Translations under genes and position numbers: made by a program
In this document: piece by piece, positions 1 to 9,475 of the stretch
Layout: every line of letters starts with the position of its first letter
Position numbering within the stretch: the stretch's first letter is position 1
Notes under the pieces: model-generated
Databases searched by the model: none
Told to the model about the DNA's origin: nothing
What the model saw: the letters and a program-made list of their open reading frames with translations, nothing else
Assembly (NCBI GenBank): GCA_943370285.1
Contig: CALRQJ020000014.1
Location: 1-64,000 of the forward strand
Direction of reading: 5' to 3'
DNA from: CALRQJ02 sp943370285
Lineage (GTDB): Bacteria > Bacteroidota > Bacteroidia > Chitinophagales > Chitinophagaceae
DNA length: 64,000 nucleotides

Positions 1-2
1 TG

Positions 3-278
3 TATGAAATGGAAGAGCAGCCCGAAGCAACCACGTTACAAGTAAAAGTAGCACCCAATCCATCGTTAACGGACTTTGTGATTATGGTTCAAAGCAAGCA
101 GCAATCACCAGTTACCATCAAAGTAACCGATGCACAAGGTAAAGTGCTAACGGTGATTAATAAAGTAGTAGTAGGTTCAGCAATACCTGTAGGTGGCAAC
201 TACAGCAGCGGCATCTACTTTGCTGAAATCATTCAAGGCACCGAACGCAAAGTAGTGCGATTGGTGAAAGGAAACTAA
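3..278 (+). CDS. C-terminal fragment of a T9SS-sorted secreted protein
   Basis: Only the last ~91 residues lie in the window; the reading frame is open to the left edge, so the Met at position 9 is probably internal. The visible part has the type A T9SS C-terminal sorting domain: a VAPNPS entry motif, alternating beta-strands with 'VTDAQGKVL' and 'SGIYFAEI', and a basic end 'KVVRLVKGN'. Such domains direct proteins through the type IX secretion system, where they are removed and the cargo is attached to the surface or released. The function of the cargo cannot be told from this fragment. The gene is followed by a strong hairpin and converges on the aldehyde dehydrogenase gene. Confidence 0.85.
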   Translation, partial: YEMEEQPEATTLQVKVAPNPSLTDFVIMVQSKQQSPVTIKVTDAQGKVLTVINKVVVGSAIPVGGNYSSGIYFAEIIQGTERKVVRLVKGN

Positions 279-307
279 CTATAGTTCCGTACCTACAAAT
301 AAACCTC

Positions 308-334
308 AACGGGCTGCCCAAAAGGCAGCCCGTT
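308..334. terminator. Hairpin between convergent genes, probable terminator
   Basis: A perfect 11-bp inverted repeat (aacgggctgcc / ggcagcccgtt) with a 5-nt loop lies 30 nt after the stop of the T9SS fragment and ~50 nt beyond the stop of the convergent aldehyde dehydrogenase gene. The stem is GC-rich for this genome. The flanking T-run is poor, so the terminator role rests on stem strength and position. Confidence 0.7.
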
Positions 335-384
335 GTTGTAATGGGTATCAATAGAATCGAATATGAAAATATAGTTGATGTAGC

Positions 385-1908
385 TTATAAATCAAAAGTA
401 ATGCCTTGTGCTAAAGGCAAACTGCTTCCCCAATTAATGGTATTGGTTTGTCTACGCATATAAGCTTTCCAAGCATCGCTACCGCTTTCTCGGCCACCAC
501 CGGTTTCTTTTTCGCCACCAAAGGCACCACCTATTTCTGCGCCACTTGTACCAATGTTTACATTAGCAATACCACAATCACTACCACCTGCAGAAAGAAA
601 TTGTTCAGCTTCTCTCATATTCAATGTCATGATAGCAGAAGACAAGCCTTGTGGTACGCCATTTTGCAAAGCAATAGCTTCATCAATGGTATTATATTTC
701 ATCAAATATAAAATGGGGGCAAAGGTTTCATGTTGTACTACAGCCATATTGTTTTCGGCTTCTGCAATACATGGCTTTACATAGCAGCCACTTTCATATC
801 CTGGGCCTTCTAATACACTGCCTTCAACCACAAAATGTCCACCTTGTGCTTTACATTGTGCAATGGAGTTAAGATACATGTCAACTGCCGCTTTATCAAT
901 CAACGGACCAACATGGTTTGTACTATCTAATGGATTACCAATGCGTAACTGATTATAAGCTTTAACTAACTTATTTTTAAACACATCATAAACCGATGAA
1001 TGAATAATCAAACGGCGGGTTGTAGTACAACGTTGTCCGGCAGTTCCAACAGCACCAAATACACAGCCAATTAATGACATGTCTAAATCTGCATCTTTAG
1101 AAATAATAATGGCATTATTGCCGCCCAATTCGAGAATGGTTCTGCCTAATCTTCCTGCAACAGCAGCACTCAATTCTTTTCCCATACGAGTAGAACCGGT
1201 GGCAGACACTAAAGGAATTCGAGTATCATGGCTTAACCATTCGCCAACCACTCTATCGCCTTGTACCAAACAGTTTACACCTTCTGGTACATTGTTTTTT
1301 TGAAATACAGCATCAATTATTTTTTGCACCGCAATACCACACAGAGGTGTTTTTTCACTGGGTTTCCAAATACAGGTATTGCCGCAAACCCAAGCTAGTG
1401 CACTGTTCCAACTCCATACCGCAACCGGAAAATTAAATGCAGAAATAATGCCTACAATACCAAGCGGATGCCATTGTTCATACATTCTGTGCATTGGTCT
1501 TTCACTGTGCATGGTTAAACCATACAGTTGTCTGGATAAGCCTACTGCAAAGTCGCAGATATCAATCATTTCTTGCACTTCGCCATACCCTTCTTGTAAA
1601 CTTTTACCCATTTCATAACTCACCAATTTGCCTAAGGGCTCTTTATATTGTCTTAATGCTTCACCTAATTGGCGTACAATTTCGCCACGCTTTGGTGCAG
1701 GCCATTGGCGCCATATGTCAAATGCATTTGATGCTTTTGTAACTACCGTTTGATAAGCTGCATAGTCGGTTGAGATAACCGTTCCAATCAACTGACCATC
1801 AACAGGAGAGTAGCTTTGAATAGTGTCGCCGGTACTATTTACCCAATCATGACCGGTAGATGTGCCAAGATTATTGGGTTCAATTCCTAATTGTTTGAGA
1901 AATTCCAT
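385..1908 (-). CDS. ALDH7-type aldehyde dehydrogenase (2-aminoadipate semialdehyde dehydrogenase-like)
   Basis: NAD(P)-dependent aldehyde dehydrogenase of 507-510 residues, full length for the family. Counting from the ATG at 1917, the general base Glu is at ~263 (LELGGNNA) and the catalytic Cys at ~297 (GQRCTTTRR), with the cofactor-binding 'IWKPSEKTPL' near 184-193. The C-terminal 'GGRESGSDAWKAYMRRQTN' is typical of the antiquitin/ALDH7 branch, which oxidises 2-aminoadipate 6-semialdehyde in lysine breakdown; that substrate is inferred from the family. Two ATGs are possible (1917, 1908); I chose 1908 because homologues usually begin near 'MEFLKQLGI'. It is monocistronic, with 136 bp separating it from the LytTR regulator. 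Confidence 0.88.
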   Translation of the reverse strand: MEFLKQLGIEPNNLGTSTGHDWVNSTGDTIQSYSPVDGQLIGTVISTDYAAYQTVVTKASNAFDIWRQWPAPKRGEIVRQLGEALRQYKEPLGKLVSYEMGKSLQEGYGEVQEMIDICDFAVGLSRQLYGLTMHSERPMHRMYEQWHPLGIVGIISAFNFPVAVWSWNSALAWVCGNTCIWKPSEKTPLCGIAVQKIIDAVFQKNNVPEGVNCLVQGDRVVGEWLSHDTRIPLVSATGSTRMGKELSAAVAGRLGRTILELGGNNAIIISKDADLDMSLIGCVFGAVGTAGQRCTTTRRLIIHSSVYDVFKNKLVKAYNQLRIGNPLDSTNHVGPLIDKAAVDMYLNSIAQCKAQGGHFVVEGSVLEGPGYESGCYVKPCIAEAENNMAVVQHETFAPILYLMKYNTIDEAIALQNGVPQGLSSAIMTLNMREAEQFLSAGGSDCGIANVNIGTSGAEIGGAFGGEKETGGGRESGSDAWKAYMRRQTNTINWGSSLPLAQGITFDL

Positions 1909-2053
1909 AACAAGCATTTTAGAAACTGCAAGTTACAGCAAGTCATCAACATCAATACAGCTGATTTGATATAAGAAGTTAATAAATGAATAGCGCTAAG
2001 AGGGATTTAGATATGGCAGCATGTCGATTGTAAACCATCAAAGATGAGTTAGA

Positions 2054-2749
2054 TTACTTTAAATTTCGACTTACTAAAATATCATACACTTCACTGTAAC
2101 TGCTACCGATAGGAATTTCTTTGCCTGCAACAGTGATTTTTGTTTTGCTAAAACTTTCTACTTTACTTAAAGGAATAATATAAGATCGATGCACTCTTTT
2201 AAACTCTTGTGGCGGTAATTTTTCTTGAATATTTTTTAGTGTCATCAATGTCAATACCGGCTGCGGTTTGATGTAGAGTTTGATATAATCATCTAATGCT
2301 TCAATCAAATCAATGTCCTTTAGGTTGATTTTCATCACTTGATAATTGGCTTTGACAAAAATCGAATTCAACTGAATATCTTGAGCTGTTATAAACTCTA
2401 AGTATTCTTTTGCTTTGTAGGTGGATTTGAGGAAACGGTCATACTCAAATGGTTTGAGTAAATAATCAACTGCATCTACGTTAAAACCTTCTACCGCATA
2501 TTCACTGTAAGCTGTAGTGAATATGACCATGGGTTTTTTAGAAAGACTTTTATAAAACTGTATGCCGTTTACATCGGGCATTTGAATATCAAGAAATAAT
2601 AAATCAATCTGGTGCTGCGATAGAAATTGCGCCGCTTCATCGGGATTGGTGAAAGTTGCTTTTAAATCAAGAAATGTATTCTTCTTGCAGTATTGTTGTA
2701 ATACTTGTAAAGCCAATGGCTCATCATCTATGGCGATACAACTTATCAT
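2054..2749 (-). CDS. LytTR-family response regulator
   Basis: A 231-residue two-domain regulator. Residues 1-120 form a receiver with acidic pocket 'IDDE' at 7-10, phospho-acceptor Asp54 (LLFLDIQMPD) and conserved Lys in 'LLKPFE'. Residues ~130-228 form a LytTR DNA-binding domain with the usual 'FKRVHRSYIIPL' segment. Its ATG overlaps the stop of the upstream sensor kinase by 4 bp, so the two are translationally coupled and form a cognate pair. The target genes cannot be read from the sequence. Confidence 0.93.
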   Translation of the reverse strand: MISCIAIDDEPLALQVLQQYCKKNTFLDLKATFTNPDEAAQFLSQHQIDLLFLDIQMPDVNGIQFYKSLSKKPMVIFTTAYSEYAVEGFNVDAVDYLLKPFEYDRFLKSTYKAKEYLEFITAQDIQLNSIFVKANYQVMKINLKDIDLIEALDDYIKLYIKPQPVLTLMTLKNIQEKLPPQEFKRVHRSYIIPLSKVESFSKTKITVAGKEIPIGSSYSEVYDILVSRNLK

Positions 2750-3864
2750 GGATGCTTAAGTATTAAATGAACACTATAGATATTATTGCGATTTTCAATA
2801 GCTAAAGAATGTGATTCGGGGTATAGTAATTCTAATCTTCTCCTAGTGTTTTGCAGTCCAATACCGGTTTTCTCAGCCGGATCAATTTGTGTAGCAGTAA
2901 TAGGGTTAGTAACAGTGAAATCTATAGCACCATTTTTTACTTCCAAAGTAATGGCAATAGCTGTTTTTTCTCTAGTGCTGATACCATATTTAAATGCATT
3001 TTCAATAAATGGAATGAATATAAGTGGTGCTACCATCACTTGTTCGGTTTCTCCGTTAATTGAGAATGTAATACTCACTTTATCGGTTAATCTCACTTGT
3101 TGCAGCTCAATATAATTCGATATAAATTTTATTTCTTTTGACAATGGCACCCAATCTTGTTTTGTTTCGGTTAAAATGTACCGCATAATAGCCGATAACT
3201 TTAACACAGCAGGTGCCGTTTGGTCACTCTGAATGATGGCTAAAGAGTAGATATTATTGAGTGTATTAAAGAAAAAATGCGGATTGATTTGTGATTTTAA
3301 AAAAGACAATTCGGTAGATAGTTTTTCATTTTCTACCGCCTTGTGTTGTTGCTCCGCTTTCAACCAACGTTGTGTTACTGCAATAGATGTTCCGATGGCA
3401 TAGACCAGAAAAAAGATAGCGTACGAACCAGGATAAAATTTTGGTCCAGGGCTTCGGCGACCGCTTCTTCTAACCCTATTTTCAATACCATTTTTCAATG
3501 TGTCAACTAAAGAACTATCCACTCTAGGTCTTTGGATATTTCTTGCCTGAAAAATTGGTTCGCCACCGTTTAGCCAAGTAGCCACTTCTCGAGGTACATA
3601 AGCAAAAGCAACTACAAAAAGTAAAATGACTACAGCATATAACCACCACTTTTTTCTAAACATAAGTTTAGGAATAAGTAGCTGTGTATTCAAATAATAA
3701 AATGCCACTAAGAAGACAAAGGTGCTACTGTTGTACAAAAAAATTCTTCTTTCTACATCAGCAGATAATCCATCAGGCATGAATAAATAAGGCAAGAAGA
3801 AAAAGCCTATCCATATAGCGAGATGTATAATGGCGGTAACAATATTTTTTTTTGTTCTAATCAA
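2746..3864 (-). CDS. LytS-type membrane sensor histidine kinase
   Basis: A 372-residue kinase. About four membrane segments fill residues ~8-165 (roughly 10-29, 47-63, 73-90, 146-164), interrupted by a basic loop at ~128-142. The kinase core follows, with phospho-acceptor His196 in 'INPHFFFN' and an ATP-binding region with 'IENAFKYGI' and 'GIGLQNTRRRL'. This is the LytS/YehU type in Pfam His_kinase. No ATG precedes the first membrane segment: an in-frame stop lies just upstream and the best start is the TTG at 3864. It partners the LytTR regulator, which it overlaps by 4 bp. The signal sensed is unknown. Confidence 0.9.
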   Translation of the reverse strand: MIRTKKNIVTAIIHLAIWIGFFFLPYLFMPDGLSADVERRIFLYNSSTFVFLVAFYYLNTQLLIPKLMFRKKWWLYAVVILLFVVAFAYVPREVATWLNGGEPIFQARNIQRPRVDSSLVDTLKNGIENRVRRSGRRSPGPKFYPGSYAIFFLVYAIGTSIAVTQRWLKAEQQHKAVENEKLSTELSFLKSQINPHFFFNTLNNIYSLAIIQSDQTAPAVLKLSAIMRYILTETKQDWVPLSKEIKFISNYIELQQVRLTDKVSITFSINGETEQVMVAPLIFIPFIENAFKYGISTREKTAIAITLEVKNGAIDFTVTNPITATQIDPAEKTGIGLQNTRRRLELLYPESHSLAIENRNNIYSVHLILKHP

Positions 3865-3960
3865 AAGTGTGTGGATTTGACCATGCTGTCAAAACTATTA
3901 TTTGCCCTATCGCCTTCAAAACTTAATGGGTAAACAAAAACCAATTATCGGTGAATAAAG

Positions 3961-4776
3961 TTAATACGATTCTTGTTGGTTAGGGAATTGGCCGGTTTTA
4001 ACATCACCAATATATTGCTGTACGGCAGTGGTAATTTGTTCGTTCATGTTTAAATATTGTCTAAGAAATCGGGGTTTAAACTCGGTGTTAATACCCAACA
4101 TATCATGCATTACCAATACTTGACCGTCGCAATCGGGCCCGGCACCTATGCCTATTGTTGGAATGGCAACTGATTGCGTAACTTCTTTTGCCAATGCTGC
4201 CGGAATTTTTTCTAGTACCACCGCAAAGCACCCAGCCTCTTCTAACAGTTTAATATCGTTACGCAGTTTATTGGCTTCTTCTTCTGCTTTGGCTCTAACA
4301 TTGTAAGTGCCAAATTTATAGATAGATTGTGGCGTTAAACCCAAATGCCCCATCACCGGAATACCGGCACTTACAATTCTTTTGATGCTGTCTAACACTT
4401 CTTCGCCACCTTCCATTTTTATGGAATGTCCACCGGTTTCTTTCATAATGCGAATAGCAGATGCTAAAGCGATATCGCTATTGCTTTGATAAGTGCCAAA
4501 AGGTAAATCTACTACCACCAAACAGCGATTCACCCCTCTAACAACAGATTGAGCATGATAAATCATTTGATCTAATGTAATGGGCAAAGTAGTTTCATGA
4601 CCCGCCATTACATTGCTGGCACTATCACCTACTAAAATAACATCGACACCTGCTGCATCAAAAATCTTAGCAAACGAAAAATCATAAGCCGTAATCATCG
4701 AAATTTTTTCTTTATTGGCTTTTAATTTAGCCAACGTATGTGTTGTTACTTTTTTGATTTCTGTATGAACTGACAT
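3961..4776 (-). CDS. panB: 3-methyl-2-oxobutanoate hydroxymethyltransferase
   Basis: PanB transfers a hydroxymethyl group from 5,10-methylene-tetrahydrofolate to 2-oxoisovalerate, the first committed step of pantothenate and CoA synthesis. The 271-residue protein is the normal length. It shows 'MITAYDFSFAKIFDAAGVD', the metal/substrate loop 'LVGDSASNVMAGHETT', 'IKMEGGEE', 'GHLGLTPQS' and 'IPTIGIGAGPDCDGQ', all standard PanB blocks. It stands alone between the two-component pair and the polyphosphate genes. panC lies ~5 kb upstream on the same strand, so the two pathway genes are near each other but not in one operon. Confidence 0.97.
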   Translation of the reverse strand: MSVHTEIKKVTTHTLAKLKANKEKISMITAYDFSFAKIFDAAGVDVILVGDSASNVMAGHETTLPITLDQMIYHAQSVVRGVNRCLVVVDLPFGTYQSNSDIALASAIRIMKETGGHSIKMEGGEEVLDSIKRIVSAGIPVMGHLGLTPQSIYKFGTYNVRAKAEEEANKLRNDIKLLEEAGCFAVVLEKIPAALAKEVTQSVAIPTIGIGAGPDCDGQVLVMHDMLGINTEFKPRFLRQYLNMNEQITTAVQQYIGDVKTGQFPNQQESY

Positions 4777-4841
4777 GTAAAATATTTAAAATAGGTAATG
4801 GTATAATTGCTTACTGTTTGTAGTACAAATTTGATATATGA

Positions 4842-5726
4842 TTATCTAGCTTTAACCTGTGCATACAAGTGTTGAATTAAGCCATCGGCTAAACCAATTT
4901 TTGGTACATATATTTCTTCTGTATCGGCCCAACGCATGACGTTAATGTATATCTGCAAAGCCGGTAAAATCACATCAGCACGGTCTTCTCTTAATTTGTA
5001 TAATCTTATTCTATCAGCTAATGAAACAGCAGACATCTCTTTATGGTAATCTCTTAACAGCTCAATACTTAAGGGCTTTCCGTCTTTCTTTTTACTTAAA
5101 GAAAATACTTTATTAATATTTCCGCCTGTACCAATCGCTGCAATTTTTTTATGGCCCTTTGTTTTATTTTTTATGGTTTCTTTCATCTCATTCCAAGTAC
5201 TATCTTCCACCATATTTTTTAGTAAACGAATGGTGCCAATATTGAACGATTGTTTAAAACTCAATTTGCCCTCACTAAAAAATGTTAACTCTGTACTGCC
5301 GCCACCAACATCAATATACAAATAACTATGATCGGTATCCATATTCTCGGCAATATGGTTTTCATAAATTAATGAAGCTTCTAAATCGCCGCTTATGATT
5401 TCTATTTCAATGCCGGTTTCTAATTTAACTTTTCTAATAATATCTGAACTATTGCTAGCATCTCTCATGGCACTGGTTGCACATGCCTTAAGGTATTGTA
5501 CTTCATAAACATTGAGGAGATGGTTATATGCCTTCATGGTTTGAAAAATCATACTCATCTTCTGTTTAGAAATGATATTTTTTTCAAACACATCAAAACC
5601 TAATCTCAATGGTACTCGTACAAGATTTAGTTTATTAAATTCAGGTTTACCGGTGGAGTCTACTACAACTTCAGTAATTAATAATCTGGCTGCGTTACTT
5701 CCTATGTCTATTGCTGCTAATCTCAC
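4842..5726 (-). CDS. ppx: Ppx/GppA-family exopolyphosphatase
   Basis: A 294-residue phosphatase of the actin-like ASKHA fold, which removes terminal phosphates from polyphosphate or pppGpp. It has the N-terminal phosphate loop 'AAIDIGSNAARLL', the second phosphate motif 'YIDVGGGSTELTFF' and 'AAIGTGGNINK'. It lacks the C-terminal HD-like domain of the long E. coli forms, as is usual for short Ppx/GppA proteins. The start is GTG at 5726, because an in-frame TGA lies just upstream and no ATG is available. The first 32 bp overlap the end of ppk1, so synthesis and degradation of polyphosphate are co-expressed. Confidence 0.92.
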   Translation of the reverse strand: MRLAAIDIGSNAARLLITEVVVDSTGKPEFNKLNLVRVPLRLGFDVFEKNIISKQKMSMIFQTMKAYNHLLNVYEVQYLKACATSAMRDASNSSDIIRKVKLETGIEIEIISGDLEASLIYENHIAENMDTDHSYLYIDVGGGSTELTFFSEGKLSFKQSFNIGTIRLLKNMVEDSTWNEMKETIKNKTKGHKKIAAIGTGGNINKVFSLSKKKDGKPLSIELLRDYHKEMSAVSLADRIRLYKLREDRADVILPALQIYINVMRWADTEEIYVPKIGLADGLIQHLYAQVKAR

Positions 5727-7812
5727 TATTGCTCGGTTTCAAAGTTTTTTGATAGAGGTATTGATAGGTTTCTATCTGCGACCTCACCTTCTTTTTGCCG
5801 GCGAAAGATACATAGTTATTCATCAGTTCATTATCTAACCAACGGGCTTTTACGTTGTCTCTTAGTTGTATGTGGATAATATCCTTCAACTCTTGCCTAA
5901 TAACCGGGTTGGTAATGGGTATTGCAGCTTCAATTCTGTGGTCTAAGTTTCTAACCATCCAATCGGCAGAAGAAATAAATACTTTCTCTTTACCGCCGTT
6001 GTGAAAAATCAGTACTCTGGCATGTTCTAAATATTCATCTACAATACTTATAGCTGTAATGTTATATTTTTCTGTTGCTTTTTTGCTTTCTTTTAAGGCA
6101 GAATAAATACCTCTAATAATCATCTTCACTTCAACACCTGCGGCGGCTGCTTCTTGTAATTTGGTAATGAGTGTTGTGTCACTCATAGAATTCATCTTTA
6201 ATGTAATAGCAGCAGGTTTTTTAGCTTTTGCCGCTTTGATTTCTTTATTAATGAGTAATTCTAATTGTTTACGCATATTCAACGGACAAACCATCAATGT
6301 CTTACAATTTTTTAGAAGCGTATTGCCGGTTTTGTAATGTTCTAGATATTGAAAAATACGATTGATATCAGCCATCACATTTCTGTTTGCTGTTAGCAAG
6401 CAATGATCGCCATATACTTTTGCGGTTTTCTCATTTAAATTACCTGTACTTACAAAGCCGTACTGCACAATTTTTGTCCCTACTTTCTTTTTGATGATAC
6501 ATAGCTTAGCATGTATTTTAAGATTGGGCACACCAATCAACACTTTCACCCCTTCCTCTTCTAACCTTTCCTTCCATTCTAAATTGGCTTCTTCATCAAA
6601 TCTTGCCCTTAATTCTAACATTACCACAACCTCTTTGCCGTTTCTTACCGCATTAATCAAAGCATTAATCACTTTTGAATTTGTGGCTAAACGATAAGCA
6701 GTAATTTTAATGGTCGTAACATCAGGGTCCATGGCAGCTTCTCTCAACAAATCAATAATGCCATTGAAAGAATGATACGGAAAATGCAGCATCACATCTT
6801 TTTTGATGATGACATCTGTAACTCTCAAATGGTGCTTTAAGTCGGGATGCGTAAATGGTGCCCTACGAACATTTTTGCCGGAAAAAACATCCGGAAAATC
6901 CATAAAATGCCTGAAGTTATGAATTCGTCCACCCGGAATAAGATTGCCTTTTTTAGACAAGTTTAATTTTCTAATCAGGTACTCTAATAAACCTGCATCC
7001 ATCGATTTATCGTACACAAATCTTACCGGTTTTCCTCTTCTTCTGTTTTTTAATCCCCGCTCAATTTTTTGAACTAATGAAGTGGCAATATCATTATCTA
7101 TATCGAGTTCGGCATCTTTGGTTACTTTAAAAACGTAAGAGTCGTAATGATCATAATCAAAGTAAGAGAAGATATAAGGCAGGTTAAAACGTATGACATC
7201 TTCTAATAAAATAATATGCTTTTGCCCGGCTTTTGATGGCAATTGAATAAATCGGCCAATCGCTTTACTCGGCACTTCAATCAATGAATATTTTTGATGA
7301 TAGGCCGAGTTTTTTTTCCGCATTACTACGCCTAAATAGATGCTTTTATCTCTTAAATAAGGAAGCTGGGGAATAGATTCAATCATCAACGGAATAATGT
7401 TCGAACGAACCTCTTCTTCAAAAAATTTCTTTACAAATGTTTTTTGTTCGGTGTTTAACTGTTTCTCTGTGATGAGAAAAATATTTTCTTTTTTTAATTC
7501 TTTTAAGATGCCTTCCCAAATGCGATTGAATTCATTTTGCTGTTGCAAAACAGTAATTTGAATTTGATCGAGAATCGATTGCGGATCTTCTTCCATATGC
7601 ATATTCAACCGTTTGCGTTTTTCAGCAAACTCAATCATACGGCGTAGCGTGGCCACTCGTACCCGAAAAAATTCATCTGTGTTATTAGAGAAAATGCCCA
7701 AGAATCGAATCCGTTCTTTGAGTGGTACGCTAGGGTCATTCGCCTCTTGTAAAACCCTTGCATTAAAACTTAACCAACTAATATCTCGAGGAATAAAATG
7801 CTTTTTGTTCAT
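5695..7812 (-). CDS. ppk1: Polyphosphate kinase 1
   Basis: PPK1 reversibly polymerises the gamma phosphate of ATP into inorganic polyphosphate. The 705-residue length is normal. The N domain starts with 'DISWLSFNARVLQEA' and 'LGIFSNNTDEFFRVR'. The phospho-accepting His is His434 (LKIHAKLC) and the second essential His is His597 (LEHARVLIF), with 'GFVSTGNLNEKTA' between them. It heads a two-gene operon with ppx (32-bp overlap). A perfect -7 box lies 20 nt upstream. Confidence 0.97.
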   Translation of the reverse strand: MNKKHFIPRDISWLSFNARVLQEANDPSVPLKERIRFLGIFSNNTDEFFRVRVATLRRMIEFAEKRKRLNMHMEEDPQSILDQIQITVLQQQNEFNRIWEGILKELKKENIFLITEKQLNTEQKTFVKKFFEEEVRSNIIPLMIESIPQLPYLRDKSIYLGVVMRKKNSAYHQKYSLIEVPSKAIGRFIQLPSKAGQKHIILLEDVIRFNLPYIFSYFDYDHYDSYVFKVTKDAELDIDNDIATSLVQKIERGLKNRRRGKPVRFVYDKSMDAGLLEYLIRKLNLSKKGNLIPGGRIHNFRHFMDFPDVFSGKNVRRAPFTHPDLKHHLRVTDVIIKKDVMLHFPYHSFNGIIDLLREAAMDPDVTTIKITAYRLATNSKVINALINAVRNGKEVVVMLELRARFDEEANLEWKERLEEEGVKVLIGVPNLKIHAKLCIIKKKVGTKIVQYGFVSTGNLNEKTAKVYGDHCLLTANRNVMADINRIFQYLEHYKTGNTLLKNCKTLMVCPLNMRKQLELLINKEIKAAKAKKPAAITLKMNSMSDTTLITKLQEAAAAGVEVKMIIRGIYSALKESKKATEKYNITAISIVDEYLEHARVLIFHNGGKEKVFISSADWMVRNLDHRIEAAIPITNPVIRQELKDIIHIQLRDNVKARWLDNELMNNYVSFAGKKKVRSQIETYQYLYQKTLKPSNSEISSNRHRK

Positions 7813-7831
7813 AACCTACCAACTTGGTACT

Positions 7832-7839
7832 CAAAAATA
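7832..7839 (-). promoter_or_regulatory. Bacteroidota -7 box upstream of ppk1
   Basis: On the minus strand this reads TATTTTTG, a perfect match to the Bacteroidota sigma-A -7 consensus TAnnTTTG. It would place the transcript start about 13 nt before the ppk1 ATG at 7812. No convincing -33 element was seen. Confidence 0.6.
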
Positions 7840-7897
7840 CTACAGTTGTAATAGTTTAAATGTTAAGTTTATAAGGACTAGCTATGATGGTTAAATG

Positions 7898-8389
7898 CTA
7901 TTGATGCAGTATTTGTGCAATGATATTAGTAGTAGAAAAACCTTCTATAATTGGATTGATGACTACTTTTCCGCCATTGGCGATTACTTCATTTGCACCA
8001 ACAATTTGATCAATAGTATAATCACCGCCTTTCACTAAAACATCAGGTAAAATAGCTGTAATCAATTCGATAGGTGTATCTTCTTCAAAAACGATGACAA
8101 TATCAACGATTGCCAAACTAGCCAGTATTAATGCTCTACTTTCTTCGTTGTTAATAGGTCTGTCTTGTCCCTTATAACGCTTTACACTAGCATCGCTATT
8201 CACCCCAACCACTAAATAATCTGCTTGTTCGGCTGCATGAGATAATGAGGCGATATGCCCTTGGTGTAAAATATCAAATGTGCCATTGGTAAATGCAATC
8301 GTTTTGCCATTAACTCGCCATGCAGCAATTTGTTGTAATGCTTTTGGCAGGGTTTGAATTTTTGCAGGAATACTATCAGCTTTTTTCAT
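7898..8389 (-). CDS. rfaE2: D-glycero-beta-D-manno-heptose 1-phosphate adenylyltransferase
   Basis: A 163-residue nucleotidyltransferase equal to the C-terminal (adenylyltransferase) half of bifunctional HldE/RfaE. It makes ADP-heptose for lipopolysaccharide core. The HxGH nucleotidyltransferase motif is in 'TNGTFDILHQGHIASL', followed by 'VGVNSDASVKRYKG', 'RPINNEESRALILASL' and 'DVLVKGGDY'. The separate kinase half is not in this window. It overlaps the upstream membrane-protein gene by 14 bp, so the two are likely one envelope-biogenesis operon. Confidence 0.93.
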   Translation of the reverse strand: MKKADSIPAKIQTLPKALQQIAAWRVNGKTIAFTNGTFDILHQGHIASLSHAAEQADYLVVGVNSDASVKRYKGQDRPINNEESRALILASLAIVDIVIVFEEDTPIELITAILPDVLVKGGDYTIDQIVGANEVIANGGKVVINPIIEGFSTTNIIAQILHQ

Positions 8390-9383
8390 ATTGTTTTCTT
8401 CTCGCTACGTATAGAATGACAATGTACGCAATCAAGCCGAAACTGAGTAGAAATATAAATTGAATAAACCACGATAACCATCCAATGGCTTTTCCAATAT
8501 TTTCGGCAATGCCATAGAGCAATAATGTTTTTTGAATGGCAAATGGATAGGCTCCTAAACCTCCGGGTGCTACTATAATGCCAAAAGTGCCAAACATGAG
8601 CATGGCAAAAGCTACCGTTATACCAAGATGTGATGTTTCTACTATGGTCAAACAAGCCAACCATGTAGTAGTGATGTATGCAGCCCACATCAGCAGTGAA
8701 TACGCAACAAAGGCAAACTTGTTTTTTACTTTTTTAATTGATAACAAACCTTCCCATAATCCTTTCAACACTCGATTAATTTTATTACCCCATTTGTTGG
8801 TTTTGAATTTCTTCACCAGCCAAATAAAAATCAGCAATACGACTACAATACCCAGCATCAACCACCATTTGCCCGATGAACTATTCTGTACCGATGCAGC
8901 AACTTTATGGTATATATCACCAGCATAGCCACCTATGGTTTTAAACTCTGTAATTAAGGTAATGCAAATTAAAAGTCCTAAACAAAGCACATCAAAAAAA
9001 CGCTCTGCTACAATAGTGCCTATTAATTTTTCTGTTGGAATTTTATCTGATTTTGCTAAAGTAGTACAACGTACTACTTCACCTAATCTGGGTACGGCTA
9101 AATTGGCTAAATATCCAATTTGAACAGCACATAATAAATTTAATGTAGATGGTTTGTGGCCTAGCGGTTCAATGAGTTGACCCCACCTAACAGCCCTCAT
9201 CAAATTACTAAATAATAGAATGATAAATGCCGGAATAACCAACCAATAATTTGCCTGACTTAAAGCCGCTTTTATAGAAGCCCAATCCGCCGGCGTCATG
9301 TCTTTGAACGACAACCAGATGAGTAAAAAGCCAATGCTGAGAAATAAAAGATACTTCAAATAATTGATCAGCCTTTTCTTCAT
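8376..9383 (-). CDS. Lysylphosphatidylglycerol synthetase-type integral membrane (flippase-like) protein
   Basis: A 335-residue membrane protein of the UPF0104/AglD/MprF-transmembrane family, with about eight hydrophobic segments. Family marks are 'RAVRWGQLIEPLG', 'NLAVPRLGEVVRCTTLAK', 'GTIVAERFFDVL' and 'GGLGAYPFAI'. The family is thought to flip or transport lipids; the substrate here is unknown. The overlap with the heptose adenylyltransferase suggests a role in envelope lipid or glycolipid assembly, which is an inference from context. Confidence 0.85.
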   Translation of the reverse strand: MKKRLINYLKYLLFLSIGFLLIWLSFKDMTPADWASIKAALSQANYWLVIPAFIILLFSNLMRAVRWGQLIEPLGHKPSTLNLLCAVQIGYLANLAVPRLGEVVRCTTLAKSDKIPTEKLIGTIVAERFFDVLCLGLLICITLITEFKTIGGYAGDIYHKVAASVQNSSSGKWWLMLGIVVVLLIFIWLVKKFKTNKWGNKINRVLKGLWEGLLSIKKVKNKFAFVAYSLLMWAAYITTTWLACLTIVETSHLGITVAFAMLMFGTFGIIVAPGGLGAYPFAIQKTLLLYGIAENIGKAIGWLSWFIQFIFLLSFGLIAYIVILYVARRKQYEKS

Positions 9384-9475
9384 AATAGTGGAGGTATAAA
9401 TGAAATAGCGCTTCTGGTTTTGATAAATATTTTTAAATCTGATTGCAATGTATGAAAGAAATGCAAGCCCTGCTG

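Noticed and set aside
8386..8688. 100-residue His/Tyr/Ser-rich frame inside the flippase-like gene
   Set aside because: Same strand, different frame, in a gene with clear family motifs. The composition is typical of an out-of-frame shadow.
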